64,000 nt of DNA, from the NCBI GenBank assembly GCA_016165875.1, contig JABBOT010000004.1, forward strand, positions 20,986,007-21,050,006, read 5' to 3'. Numbering within the stretch: the first letter of the stretch is position 1; each line of letters starts with the position of its first letter. Under the pieces are notes generated by a model. The model was not told where the DNA came from, did no database searches, and saw nothing but the letters and a program-made list of their open reading frames with translations. Source of the DNA: Acanthopleura granulata (Eukaryota; Mollusca; Polyplacophora; Chitonida; Chitonidae). The position numbers were made by a program, and so were the translations under genes. This document shows, piece after piece, positions 1 to 12,129 of the stretch.

Positions 1-230
1 TCTTATATTAGTTTTCCCCCATAAATACAACATTGCCATTAGAAAACCAAAACTGATTTGAGTTTCCTTTGTCCAGCATTACATTTAATTAGGGTTTGGC
101 TAAAAGCCGATCACGTGTCCACCCGATAGCGTAAGTCAGTCAATTAGACCATTAAACGTCCGTCTAACAAAGCTTAGATTTGCAAACGGTAAATTTCTAC
201 ACCAGCGATTAACTATATTAATGAACTCAC

Positions 231-3200
231 CCTGGCAACACATACGCCACATCTCCTGGGTCATATTTGTGATCCAACACAACAAAATGTTTAATCCAAG
301 GAGCATGGACCTATAGATCAGATAGACCATGCATCAAGAAGATCCCTTGTCCAACATATGAATGAGTTGAAGAAAAGTGAAAACAAATATGAATGTGGTG
401 TAATGGAGAAGGCTGAGTGTCCTAATCAAAACTTTTTTCAAAGATTAGTTGATTTCAGGAGATGTTTATTACAACGAATAACAATCAGAAGACACTAATG
501 GAAAGAATTTACTGATGTGAGGAGCAAAAATGAACCCTTATTGTTCATAAAGATGAATGTCACTTTCGTTGTCGTGCTCCACTATACGATTTTTATCACA
601 AGATGACCGACAAATTCATACTGACCTTTACCACTTGTCCACGTATTGGCTTAAGAGCTCTGTCACTGGTAAGGTGTCTGGCAGCTAGCCCTGTACAGTT
701 CACAACCAAGTCAAACTCGTCCACTGTCTAACATAAAATGTGACGAAATGTGAATGAAAAACACGTGAATTTGCATAGCTTTCGTAGTATTAAGGAGACG
801 TTGATGAAATTAAATTTTTCCAGTATCGATGTGAATTAAATGTCCACCTTTTTATTTTATTCTTAGATCTTCTTATTATTGATTCTTGTATTTTCTGTTA
901 ATGAAACACCACTGTAAATCAACTATGTAATATTTTACCTTTAGTAATGTTTTGTGTGTGAAATATATTTCTTCATTTTTCTTAAAAAAATCCTTGCAGT
1001 TTGATATCCATAAGGACATACACAGTGTTTAATAATGCCATTGTGTGTGGCAATTATTCCAAACAATAGTTTTCAATTTATTGTTGTTAGAAAAGAAGAT
1101 GCCTTTGCAAAGCAAGCGGATGATGCATGGCAGTAGCGTATACCTCTTCGAAGGAATTAACTTTTCGATGAAAAACTCTACCTCCTTTCTCTTTGAATCT
1201 ACAATGAAAAAAATTTGTCGTTTTCGATATGAATAAATCTGGACTGGGAAACCGTAATGTAAATGCAACAAAGGTTTGTACTTCCGTTTAATTTATGCGA
1301 CATCAGCTGATTTTCTTGTGGTTTGTCAACTAGATGATTGCCTGATTGTTTTTATGATTTGGAATCGACCATATTTGATATAGCTGAATTTTGTGTCTAA
1401 ACGTATCTACTATCCTAAGGCCAGTGGCTCAAAAGTGGATAGTTTAATTTAGTATTGACGTTAGCATTGACGAAAGTTTTTGCATTAGAGCATGACAGGT
1501 ATTCATATATTGAGGCATGGTTTAACTTTTAATACACCTTTGAGCAGCCTGCTCTAACCGGCAAAAAATATTGTAATGAAATACTAAAAATTAATGTTAC
1601 CGACGCATTAACCAGGGTAGGTACATAGAGCACTCAATCATCACCGTGGTGAAAAACGACCCCATTCTGTAACGCAAAAACGCAAAGGAATTTATCTTAA
1701 GAAGTATAGATGTAGCACATATACCAACCCAGATCATTTTGTGATATATTTGAACCAAGGGAAAGCATTTATATCATTCACCAAAACTCGACGGACCCTA
1801 AACTCGAGGTCGACTTTAAAATTATCCCTTAATATGGGGAAAAAATCGACCCACAAAATCAAGGGCGAAGTTCAGTTTAGAGTTTGTCGAGTGTTAATTG
1901 GGGACTTTGAAGAGTTTGAACAAGCTCCGTCATAAACTTTCTTACTGTGTAGTAGCATTTCCATGTTCACTGTATTAAATCGCATAGGTCACAAGATTAA
2001 CATGTATATATGTTATTTCTTAATTAAAGTTTATGCATGTATTTCTTTCTAATTGTATTATTAGAACTGTGTCATTATGAATTAAACGAATTATATATCA
2101 TAAATTTTGAAACGCGGCAGTTTCTGTGGGAAGCCTTAAACGGGCATTCTGAGGAGAGTCTATTCCTCGACTGGCTGGAACCGATCGTCCCAACCAGTAA
2201 TACTGTTACCGTCCATACGTTAGTGTTGTTGTACTGCATACTATTACTTTAAAGCTAAAGAGAGCTCATGACCGAGATACTGTTCATTAAAAGATTAGAT
2301 AATTTTCTCTTGAATGTAAAAATCTGTTTGAAATTGCATGAATTCCTTGCTGAATTATCTTCGTTTGAAGTATGGAGAATTGCGCTGCCGACTGGAGATC
2401 TGAAGGCACCCATGCTTTTAAGCTTATGAGACATTGACCAGAGAGCTAGGAGATATCAGTTGTTTATAAGCTGTGACGTTAATCTTCTGAGTTGACCGCC
2501 AGTGAAACATGTAATAACATAAGGGCAGGGCGCGGGTTTAATGTTATATATTTTAATTATACAAACATATGTGAACAACAATGCAAAGTACTTCCAGACC
2601 GTCGTGTTGTGAAGTCTGTGTCTAGATCATTTCATATTATGAATTTACATATATGCTTTTGTTACTGACTCGACCCTAGTAGCTTAATACAGTCTCAGGT
2701 GATAAGAGTTTTCTGCGCTCGGAAGAAGTACTTTACAGCAGACACAAAATGACTGCTTTTCATGTTAGTCGACGGAGCACAGTCAAATGTCAGTTCCCGC
2801 TGTCGTAGTAGCTTTACCTAAACAAATATAATCTTGCCCAACCTTTTGGGCAAACTTAACTTAGGACATGTGTTGTCTTTCACTTTAAATGATCAATGAA
2901 TTTATATAATAAAACAATTCCGTTCATCGACTGATTGGAAACCCTGTGTTGTCTAGTATTCCCATGAAGACAATCATAACTGACCAACTAAAACCTAAGA
3001 AGACTACATGACAGCTATTTTTTATTAGAAGGAATTTTAATTTAAATCTAAAAGTAAATTTGGGTTCCGGCTGTTTTTTGTGATGGCGCATGCATAGTTA
3101 TCATGAAAGAACCTCCACAGGTCACGTAGCTCATTAATATATGACTACCATCGTTATCAAAGTATAGATCTTTATTTATCAAACAACAAAGCATATAGAA

Positions 3201-4691
3201 GACAAGGCGTGAGATCCGCTGTCGACGAGAATTTTTCATTTATGAATGGAGAAAACCAGAGTGCCCGGAGTAAACCAAGTATTTGACTTAAGGCTGCAGT
3301 CGAAACAGCGAAAGCTGGATTTGAACACCGAATACCATTGGTCAATTTGGGCTCGACAGTCGCAGAAAACCAGTATTTCAGCAAACTGAGCCACCAAGAC
3401 CCTCACCCCAAACTGGGACCATTCATCCTGCCTTCACTGAGACCGCAACCCTAAAAATTTTAGGTCACCATCTTGTTTTCCAAAAAACGAAACCTCGATG
3501 GAAAGTCATGTCATTATTTCGACTTCGAAATGAATGAACTTGCATTTGGAAGGTCATATCCAAATGTAAAGACAGAACCTTCTCTTAATTACTATTATTG
3601 TTTATTAGTCTTATGATAAAACAGCATGGTAAGTGGAAGAAGAAAAAAACACAGGGATAAGTCCAAATATTTACGTCACTCTGGAAGAGGGAAATAGCGC
3701 CAGTTCCTCTTTCGTCATTGGCCGAAAACCAAACACAATGTGGGACCAATTGATGTCCTGGAAAAAATACAATTGAACTTTTTCGATATAATCATGGAAT
3801 GTAAGAATCAAATAAGTATATTCGTTCAGGGTCTTTACCGGTAAACCATGACACTGCGCAATTGGTTGTTTCAGTTTCGACGCTATTGTAAATGTTCCAC
3901 GAACGATGTATGAGTAAAGTAGCATGAACGAGGAAATAAATGTGCTCACTTTTATTATACAAAGCATTCGCCAGTGATGTCCTCCTCTCCAAACCATCTG
4001 TGAGCAGAGTGCGAATCTTAACCAGATTGTAACTGTAAACTTCGAATGCAGTTTTATCAGTACACAGTTCGAAGTCTAAAAGTTTTCAAGAGCTTTCTCT
4101 ATCCAGATTTCATTCAGGGCGCATAAAAAACACACGGCAGTAAGTAATTTCTGCCATTTATTTCGAAACTTATACACAAATACTTATAACATCAGATTGT
4201 TACATTAAAAAAATGGAATTCTTACACATTCTCCTAATTGGTATCCGGAACAAAATTGGGCCCCAACTGTTCCCGCCAACGGAGAATGCGCAAGTCTCAC
4301 CAAGTGATCAAAGGTCACCTTAGACCATCTACTGTAACATTGTAAAAATAAATAAGGGTAAAGAAGTCAATGCCGTAAAGGCTTTGAAAACTGAACACTG
4401 AGCTGAAAACTTTTTAGTCTGTATCAAAGGGTGGCATTACATATAGAAGCAATAACATGGAATAAAACTCGAATGTTACATCTCTGATTTTATTACGTGT
4501 ACCTACAGTATGTTTGATCCGCTAGTCACAAACGGTTCCCAGAGTCCAGCAGAATTATCTCCTGTAGTATTAGGCGAAAAAGAGTCGGCCATAATAGTGA
4601 CGTCCACATCTGGAATGTTCTCAATGATATTGACGGCCGCCGACAACCCGACCACGCCCGCACCAATCACGCCTATCTTCGTAGAAGGCAT
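231..4691 (-). CDS. D-aspartate oxidase / D-amino-acid oxidase family flavoenzyme, 3' end outside window
   Basis: This gene encodes an FAD-dependent oxidase that deaminates D-amino acids to 2-oxo acids with release of H2O2; the family is usually peroxisomal. Coding exons, all minus strand: 4507-4691, 4226-4331, 3675-3757, 1601-1666, 1144-1198, 626-727 and 231-310. Every junction is GT-AG and the phases join without a break. Exon 1 carries the Rossmann FAD-binding motif GAGVVGLSAA (G10, G12, G15) and the family signature TGDNSAGLWEPF. Later exons carry TFDHL...SGYQL, WSHIVFGFRPMTKEEL, FFTT...YLPWL, FKEKGG, DLVVNCTGLAAR, RGQVVK and APWIKHF. About 225 residues are visible of a usual 340 or so. 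The C-terminal third, with the remaining active-site residues and any peroxisomal tripeptide, lies left of position 1. The start at 4691 puts the Rossmann motif near the N-terminus; an in-frame ATG at 4721 would add ten residues. The exon 1 donor (GTAGGT) is the weakest junction. D-aspartate and D-alanine-type specificity cannot be told apart from this part. Introns are 150 bp to 2 kb. Confidence 0.9.
2248..2888 (+). mobile_element. MITE-like repeat, copy 1 of 3 (intron of D-amino-acid oxidase)
   Basis: This is a non-coding block of about 640 bp. It matches 53687-54338 in the same orientation and 20352-20996 in reverse over its whole length, with many substitutions and small indels. It begins near TTTAAAGCTAAAGAGAGC and ends near TGTCTTTCACTTTAAA, so the ends form an imperfect inverted repeat of about 15 bp. 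Shared internal landmarks include ACTGTTCATTAAAA, CTCTTGAATGTAAAAA, TTTTAAGCTTATG, AACATGTAATAACATA and TTCCAGACCGT. No open reading frame is kept between copies. The terminal repeats, fixed length and dispersal suggest a non-autonomous DNA transposon. The superfamily is unknown. Confidence 0.7.
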
Positions 4692-4756
4692 TGCGTATGA
4701 AATCCTCCTACTGGTAAACAACCAGGATCTGAAGATTTAAAATCATACATAAATCC

Positions 4757-4895
4757 GCACGTCCCGTTCGGAGGAAAGTCTGCCAGCAACCTGCAGGTGC
4801 TCGCGTGTTTCTCATGCCAATGTTCGGTTTCATCTCATCATAACGTTGGTTAGAATAATTGAAATATTCTAGAGTACGGCGTAAAATTTCAATGA
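4757..4895 (+). mobile_element. SINE fragment just upstream of the D-amino-acid oxidase start
   Basis: This is a partial copy of the tRNA-derived SINE seen best at 58010-58245. Recognisable parts are GTCTGCCAGCAACCTGC near the left and GAAATATTCTAGAGTACGGC at the tail. The tRNA-like head is missing. It starts about 65 bp upstream of the oxidase ATG at 4691, so it lies in the likely 5' UTR or promoter of that gene. Confidence 0.7.
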
Positions 4896-5308
4896 AACAC
4901 ATATAAACAGTAAGCCCAATATATATATATATATATATATATAGATAGATATGTACATAAACATTCATTTCATATGTTTGCCCTAGTACATTTTGACAGA
5001 TCATTTTTGTCCCTATATATTATATCGTTAATATGTTTCTTTGTTACAATTAATTATTTTCTCGGAGAAAAGGTTCAAAGCAAAAAAATATTATTCGGGT
5101 GATCTTTTAATTATTTTCAAATGAGTCACTTAATTCCATGAACTTGTGTCTTTAATACAGTCTGGCTCCTTCAGAAATGAAGCGGAATCAAGACTTTATC
5201 TCTCCTTTAAAGTGACCATGAATGCAGCTTTAATTAAATTTAATTTAATTTTCATGTTGTTTCGTTGAAGGGAAAGCGGTTCTTTAACAGTCGCTAATTT
5301 ACTATAAC

Positions 5309-5352
<44 letters not shown>

Positions 5353-8300
5353 GGCAACAGGATACACACGCTTCACCTAACTCCAGATCTCAATAACCTT
5401 TTGCACTGCGATAACCCACCCTCACACAGCCCTACCAGCAAGATACTAAGTATACAGGAACGCTCATATCTGTAAGACTATACAGCCTAGGTATTTAGCG
5501 TGACCTAGCCTGTAGCCTCTGTAAGACTATACAGCCTAGGTATTTAGCGTGACCTAGCCTGTAGCACGTAGGACCACACAACGCCCTACCAAGCATGGGA
5601 ATAAGGCTTTAACGTGTGTGCATTATCCACGTTTGAGTATGACGATCGTTCCTTAACATGCACGATGTTCTGACACTATATGACAAAAAGCAACACATAA
5701 CTTATGTGTGACAATTGTACGCCTACCTGTTACACCTTCGCCAGCACAGAGACAAACTATGATATTAGAAAGTCCAAAGCGGTCTGTATGAATTCAAAGC
5801 TTGTCTCACGCCCTCCTTTAAACATAGCCAGTCTCACGCTTTACAGTCTACAGCTGCCTAAATATTGGTCCAGTTACATACGACCCAGGGAAACCACCAG
5901 CTGGTGGTAGCTTTGCAGGTTTATCGGCATCATATCTACATATACACAAATGATGCTTTCAGCATACAGGCATACACGTATGTATGTAAGGCATTTACAT
6001 GAAAATGCGATATAAGCTTTAGGTTTAAGATACAGTCACCCGTTCATACCCCCCAGACCCACAAAAATAACTAGAAACCAAAAGAATGTATGGAATCATT
6101 ACGTGTGTTGACGTACACGTGCTGGTGTAATGCATGTAAGTATACACTGCTGATATATGCATTAATGCGGCAAAAATAAAACAATACTCGCGTGTATATA
6201 TATATATATATATACGACAGGTCTATGTGAGGCAATAAAAAGTGCCAAAATATATTATAATATATCAGGGTAAAACTTGCTGGCAATTTACATTACAGTG
6301 CAGTTTTCTTCATGAATTTGCAGCCATTCTCGTTATTACTTAGGTATACGTGGTTTCAACCCATCTACCTTCCGAATATATATACATGTATTCGGTTTTC
6401 TTTTAAAATCTCACACAGCCCTGTTACCATAATAAAAACCATGCACCATCAGAAACCTCAAAGAACGTTAACATCAAGTAACACGGTCAGAAATAATAGT
6501 GGAGAATGTGACATCACTTTCTAAACCATCAATTCATACTGCTTTTTTTCCAGCCAGAAACATGAATTTCCAAAACTATTAACTCTAAAAGTTGTAGCTG
6601 TGAAGACATGATAGGCTGGCGCCGTAGTCTTGGAAGCAGCTATAGGAACAAAAACACCACGACTAGTCAGGGCTGTTGTAGTATCTTAGGTTAAGTAAAC
6701 CACGTTGGCAATAGAAACAGTACAACGATTATATTTCTATACAGTACAAGGGTAAAGACCGTGATGTTTCAGTAACCTTCGAACCACCCAAGCCATGTGG
6801 AAATCCTGATCAGGACGGCCAAAATGCAACCCTATAGCGACACCTCGTTCTTACACCCACAATTAATAGGCCGTAAACGTTAATTTGATCACTGATGGTT
6901 CAGCGCTTTTGCTTTTGGAACCACGAGAAAAATCAGTATGTAACATCACATACGTTTATATTGCAAAGGGCCCAAAAATCAATAAATAGGTAAATAAATA
7001 TAACCCCTCCCCTATCCCCAATACAAAATATAGCCTTGGACATAATATACATCATTATCTTCAGCTACTGTGGAGTACTGAACGCTTCTGACGTAAACAG
7101 TCGAAATCTTCGGGAAGCCGCTTAACATCTTTTGTACCCGTCCGCTTGACGTATCAGCTAGTCGACGGAGGAATGATTTTGCCCAGGAGTCGGTAAATGT
7201 TACATGACCGCAATAATTCGGAAATTTTGTTTTTTGTGCTTCAACAAAACTCCTTCGGCAGTAACCATCACAATTTTAAGATTAATGACATTTGCGCTGA
7301 TCCCGACTTTTTCCATCCAACTTCTGACCATCCCATCACAAGTCTCACCTAACAGAAGACAAGGACCACGTGCACTCGCTGAAGACACGATTTTTGGTGT
7401 GAAAGCCACGATTTCATGCAGGTGTGAAAGTCTTAGACGTAGTGATAACCCGCCTCCCATTGTTTTAATATCTAGTTGAGATTGTAAGGATTTGCGACAC
7501 CCCGGTGTCCGTACGGTAAGATATAAAAAAGTCCGGTGGTTTCAATTCTGGCGGGCCTGAGTAATTTAGGTCATATTATAGCTTGGCTGATTTAGCAGTT
7601 TCAAGATATTTTTTTATTCTGTGGATTAAATACGCCAAAATAAATAAAATAAATAAATAACGTAAAAATAAGTACTTCAGTACAACAGATTTTTATAAGA
7701 CCTGAAATATTTGTTTCAAATATGAATATGATGCTCCTTGTTTTATACGTCTTCGAAATGTTTGTTTGACACATTGCATGGTTCGACCACAAACAAATCA
7801 ACACACATGAATTACACTAAACTAAACCGATAGCAATATTGTTGCTCTAGAATTTTATAAATGCCTTAGAACCCCACTATTTTATGATAGTCATTTCACT
7901 GAACAAACCTACAGATTTTTTTCCATTTTTTTTAATCAGACTCATTGATCTTTGGATGAAACTTTATATTATAGAAATGCAATAAAATATCTTAAAGGAT
8001 GCAATCAGTGTACGTGTAAATGACGTATACAATACAGGGAATGCACATTTTCTCCATGGTTATAACAAAGTAAGTATCTTTAAGATATCAGTGTTATTTA
8101 TTATAATCACTTGAGTAATTGTTGACGTACGCATGTGTCTTTTCTGACATGGTTAAGATATTTGAATATCCGTTCACTCACTACATGTACATATCTATAT
8201 ACACAGACAAGCTGTTACATGTGAGAAAATACATGTATACCCTTGTATAGGGGTTTTAGCCCAGCTGTATCCGCATGGCCGAGATTTGTAGATGTAAATA

Positions 8301-8550
8301 TAGGCGACCGATAATTATATACCATCACAGGCTTAATCACAATCCTAATCTTAATTAATAGTAATCCGATATATATTTTGTCATTTATTGAATCGCGGTC
8401 ACTTCGGGTCATCTCCCTGCATAGATAGGCCTATAGCTGACCTAATGCCCTTGACTGGCCTAGGTTCACGTACTTGCGACAAAGGGTGGCAAACTAACAC
8501 GCGCAGTCGGTCGAAGCAGTGACATGTATACCACGTTTATAGGAGTGCCA
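4896..8550. other. Intergenic, no supported gene
   Basis: No exon with recognisable protein similarity was found. The stretch holds AT dinucleotide microsatellites at about 4919-4943, 5311-5349 and 6194-6214, and a 49-bp tandem duplication at 5470-5565. Two overlapping antisense ORFs of under 92 codons lie near 7200-7480 and match nothing I know. The divergent genes on either side should have their promoters at the two ends of this interval. Confidence 0.6.
5470..5565. repeat. Tandem duplication, about 49-bp unit, two near-identical copies
   Basis: The unit starts CTGTAAGACTATACAGCC at 5470 and again at 5519, and the two copies are almost identical through CTAGCCTGTAGC. It lies in non-coding DNA next to an AT microsatellite. 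This looks like a recent local duplication; no function is evident. Confidence 0.85.
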
Positions 8551-8611
8551 TATATAAAGTCGTTAGTGTCGAGAGAACTAAGACTGTCTGTGGCTGTGTC
8601 AGGAGATCCAG
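8551..8611 (+). promoter_or_regulatory. Probable TATA promoter and non-coding exon 1 of the DUF1838 gene
   Basis: TATATAAAG lies at 8551-8559, and about 50 bp downstream there is a good splice donor, GATCCAG|GTCAGTG, with the exon ending at 8611. The coding exon at 10031 is preceded by a strong acceptor (pyrimidine tract then TTTTGCAG, AG at 10012-10013). The natural reading is TATA box, transcription start near 8580, a non-coding exon ending at 8611, and a 1.4-kb intron 8612-10013. This is inferred from motifs and spacing only. Confidence 0.5.
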
Positions 8612-8770
8612 GTCAGTGATTTTCACTTGTATACACATATACCTTGTACTTTAACTTACATGTTTATAATATTAGGTCACTGGACTTATGTACATAACAT
8701 TTGGATTAAAGAAATATTGTGTTCTTTTCTGACTAAGAAAACATTATACCCATTACACCCTGATTTAGGT

Positions 8771-8908
8771 AATTGGTGTTTTACGCCGCACCGAACAATA
8801 TTTCACTTATACAATGGCGGCTAGCATTATGGTGAGAGGAAACCAAGCAGATCGTGGGGAAACCCACAACCATCCGCAGGTTGCTGGCTGATTTTCCCAC
8901 ATACGATA
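8771..8908 (-). mobile_element. SINE fragment in the 5' UTR intron of the DUF1838 gene
   Basis: The reverse complement carries the SINE body and tail. On the plus strand it reads ATTGGTGTTTTACGCCGC, then TATTTCACTTATAC, GCATTATGGTGAGAGG and CATCCGCAGGTTGCTGGC. The tRNA-like head is absent. It matches the copies at 34271-34461 (same orientation) and 58010-58245 (opposite orientation). Confidence 0.85.
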
Positions 8909-10030
8909 TTTTAACCTTTAAACAAACCACATAAAAGTTCACATTCCATGTAAACGTCCATTTTCATCACCAAAAACATATAGGGTTATTTGTCGGTAGG
9001 TTTTGTCCTATCACTCATGTGTCACTGCTATGTACATTTTTTTAAAAAAATGGATACATATACATGCATATTGAAATGACTGAGATGTGGCCACTTCCCT
9101 TCAAGCCTTGTTGGTCACACAACTTGCTATATCACTGTTCCTTGTTAAGTGATTAGTTGTAAAACAGAGTATTAAATGTATATTCATTACACACTACAGG
9201 CGCTTAAACATATGTTATGTAGGGGAAAGACATGTCAAGAGAAAGAGGTGACTGCCACTTACATACAAAAAATATAAAGGCTATCATGTGACAGGTATTC
9301 CCTTAATTCCCCAGTTTCCGATGATATAAATTATATCGTCTTGCTTGCTTTTTCTCGTGATTTTAATCTTGTAGCGGACTATATAATCCTGATCGTGCGT
9401 AGTCGGCTAATCGAAAATGGCTGAAAAATAATTAAATTGTATGGGCATTAACAAATGGTAAGCTTTTCGGATACCAAAGTGTGCTGGTTTGTTCATCTAC
9501 ACATTGTAGCAGACTTAAACTTTAGCCAAGTGGTATCTCCTGGAACGTGAAATGGGCAGAATATAAAAATTACTTGAAGATTTAAATGTACATCTACACG
9601 TTATAAACAATCGGTCGACTTGTGGAAGAGGTGAACAGAATATGTTTTGCATCCACAGTTTTTTCTCCTTCTAGTATTTGAAAGTGTAGGGCCATCGAAT
9701 TAACTGCTATTTTTCTCTCTGAAGCAAGTATATATAGCACTCTGGGCTTAAAGAATGTACACTGTGGCCCAACGGCGTACTACGAGATGAGCAATTAATA
9801 ATAGCATGCTTGCACTTAAGACACATACCTACTCGGTTAGAAAATAATCCAGTATCAATGGCGCGAAATAATACTGCATCTCTTTATATTAAAGTTTATA
9901 CTATCCCCCAAAGTTTGGCCTCGCGGACATCCCTCAGTTACACTATACATATATAAGGATCACAAGATAACCGGACTATAATTCTATATTCTATGCATAT
10001 TTTTATTTTGCAGACGAACCACGCAAAAAG

Positions 10031-11392
10031 ATGGAAGATTTTAATGCAATGCTAAGAACAAGACTTACTTTGGACAAATCACCCGACAATTTCGAGTATT
10101 TTGTCATAACTGGGAGTGTCTACAGCAATATTCCTGGCGAATCCGCACAGAAACTTTTCAATATCATCGGTGTCAACAAAGGAAGACTGTTTCAGATAAA
10201 AAGCGACAAGTACATGATAAACTCCAAAGAAGTTTTGTTTTTCGAAGACCATATCACAGGCAGAATTTTGAACAAATGGGTTAACCCATTTACTGGAGAA
10301 CAAAACGAAGTTGTGCACACTTACAATGACCCGGTTAACGTGCCTCTATTCCCCTCCTTCACGCAACCCCCAACGAAGCTACATGATGGAAAACTTGATG
10401 CTTTTCAAGTTACGGTCCCATTGCGCTATCCTAACCCCATAAACCCTTCTGATTACCCGGATTTTTCAACAGGGGAGTGGTACGTTGCCTCTGAAACGTT
10501 TGTCACCTCGTCCTGGATAAAAGATTCATACGACAATGATAGATCATCCGTCCAAGGAAACGTATACTGGACTCGAACCTGTCCATGGATGCCTTGGATG
10601 AAAATGCCAAATAGACTCGGGGGACTGTTTTACGTGGCGAATTCGTGGAAATGTCACGACGTTAGTGAACTGCCTTCCAAACTTAGAGACAGAATACAGA
10701 GCATTTTTCCACATTTTTATCAAGATCCAAGGCCCTTAACAGTTCCTAACCAAACGTCCTGGAATAATTTTAAAGCTTTGATTGATAAGAATAAAGACCA
10801 AGGCGCGTCTGATATGGTTGAACCTTTAACCCAAAACGGATCAGAATCCCCTCCACCAATGCAGAGAGGTGTACCATCAGATGTAAAATCTTTTGAATCG
10901 GTAAACCGACGGACTTTCATAGTTGACGTCTCGGGAAATGCATCAGTGATAGGATCCCCAGACAGACGAAGTCCGTTTGGGGTCAGAGGTGTTGCTACTG
11001 TGTCAACACATGCTGAGAACGAGAAAATCACGTTGTCTGTTAAGTATGAAGTCCGCGTTCACGACCGACGTACAGGAGAACCTCTACACACCTTGCCAAA
11101 CCCAGCCACATCTCAGACTGTCGACGTTGTTCCATTCACGGATTCGCTAGAAATACAGTCGTCACCTACTGAAATCAACTACCTTGATTCAAACAAACAG
11201 GAACACTTTTCCTTTGTTGGCAAAAACGAATCGATGTTGTCTTTGAATCACATCGCGTTGTCTTTTCCACACAGCAACTCGATATCCGATCAGAGTAGGC
11301 CTATGGTTTTCATAACTGCTTCTGTACCTCTCCCACGTTGGATGGAGCTCGTGGCACCCGGTGAATACTGTATCTTGAACTTCTGTGGTTAG
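10031..11392 (+). CDS. DUF1838-domain protein with an extra C-terminal region
   Basis: The coding sequence is one uninterrupted exon of 453 codons. The ATG at 10031 follows a splice acceptor by 17 bp, so the only intron inferred is in the 5' UTR. Residues about 20-255 match the DUF1838 family, of unknown function and known mostly from bacteria: KLFNIIGVNKGR (41-52), TGRILNKWVNPFTGE (76-90), HTYNDPVN (96-103), RYPNP (132-136), WTRTCPWMPWMKM (180-192) and PNQTSW (239-244). The conserved Trp, Asn and Pro residues suggest an intact fold. Residues about 290-453 are beta-rich by eye and match nothing I know; a charged, proline-rich linker joins the halves. No signal peptide or membrane segment is seen, unlike bacterial members that often carry an export signal. 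A poly(A) signal follows at 11597. Transfer from bacteria is possible, but the intron, TATA box and poly(A) site argue against contamination. The biochemical role is unknown. Confidence 0.85.
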   Translation: MEDFNAMLRTRLTLDKSPDNFEYFVITGSVYSNIPGESAQKLFNIIGVNKGRLFQIKSDKYMINSKEVLFFEDHITGRILNKWVNPFTGEQNEVVHTYNDPVNVPLFPSFTQPPTKLHDGKLDAFQVTVPLRYPNPINPSDYPDFSTGEWYVASETFVTSSWIKDSYDNDRSSVQGNVYWTRTCPWMPWMKMPNRLGGLFYVANSWKCHDVSELPSKLRDRIQSIFPHFYQDPRPLTVPNQTSWNNFKALIDKNKDQGASDMVEPLTQNGSESPPPMQRGVPSDVKSFESVNRRTFIVDVSGNASVIGSPDRRSPFGVRGVATVSTHAENEKITLSVKYEVRVHDRRTGEPLHTLPNPATSQTVDVVPFTDSLEIQSSPTEINYLDSNKQEHFSFVGKNESMLSLNHIALSFPHSNSISDQSRPMVFITASVPLPRWMELVAPGEYCILNFCG

Positions 11393-11596
11393 CTAAACCT
11401 AGAACCTAGGAAGTTATGGTAACCAATCAAACAGTTATACTTCTTTTCTTTTTACAGCGTCATCGTCTGTATGTGCATTTATCCCATAAACGTATTGTAG
11501 TCCAGATCACAGTAGTGCCCTTCTCGCCCTCTTGCGGCAACAGTTGACCCAGTGGTGTTTTGGCCCACCCATGTCCCCATGGTGCTACAAGTATTG

Positions 11597-11602
11597 AATA
11601 AA
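11597..11602 (+). terminator. Poly(A) signal AATAAA of the DUF1838 gene
   Basis: A canonical AATAAA lies 205 bp after the stop codon at 11392 and is followed by TG-rich sequence. This gives a plausible 3' UTR of about 0.2 kb. Confidence 0.6.
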
Positions 11603-12129
11603 CATGTCTGGACTCAAAACTGGATGTGTTAGACTGTGTTTATCGACCCGGTCCACATTTGGCTTAGCCGATAGGATCCACAGTTGACAACCTAGGCTAG
11701 ACATTGAGAACACAACCCCTCTGGATCAGGACAATGAATGTGGTGTGCTGAATGAACTTGAACTTTGGTTCCTGTGATGTTAGTGATCAGAGGTTCGTTC
11801 CTGGAAATCAGGTTATGTTGACGGAGTTGGGAAAGTACACCAATTCTGGATCAGTCATAGGTATATTTCGATACAGTCAAAGTAACAGTGTCACAGTTAC
11901 CCTTTGTAAGTAATTGTCTTGATTGTTTACATGTTTACAATCTACCCATTATTCAGAGTATATGTCTGCAAAATGTGTGCTAAATTGGTAGGTTATAAGC
12001 ACTGATACTGTTATGCCTGTAAATGACTACTTGGTGCAGTGTAAAAAAGTGTTGTCATGAAATGGTAGGGTACACTGTAAAAAAATACATAAACACTGGG
12101 CTTGGGAGTAAAACTGCAGAACAGAATTG

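Noticed and set aside
3792..3992. Minus-strand open frame with Trp residues near the D-amino-acid oxidase exons
   Set aside because: It does not fit the family spacing; the true exon for that part is at 4226-4331 with matching phase.
4510..4740. Plus-strand open frame over the oxidase first exon
   Set aside because: It is the shadow of a clearly coding minus-strand exon.
7200..7479. Overlapping open frames on both strands
   Set aside because: No splice or promoter context and no family match. The minus-strand frame has a faint transposase-like look, but nothing that can be defended.
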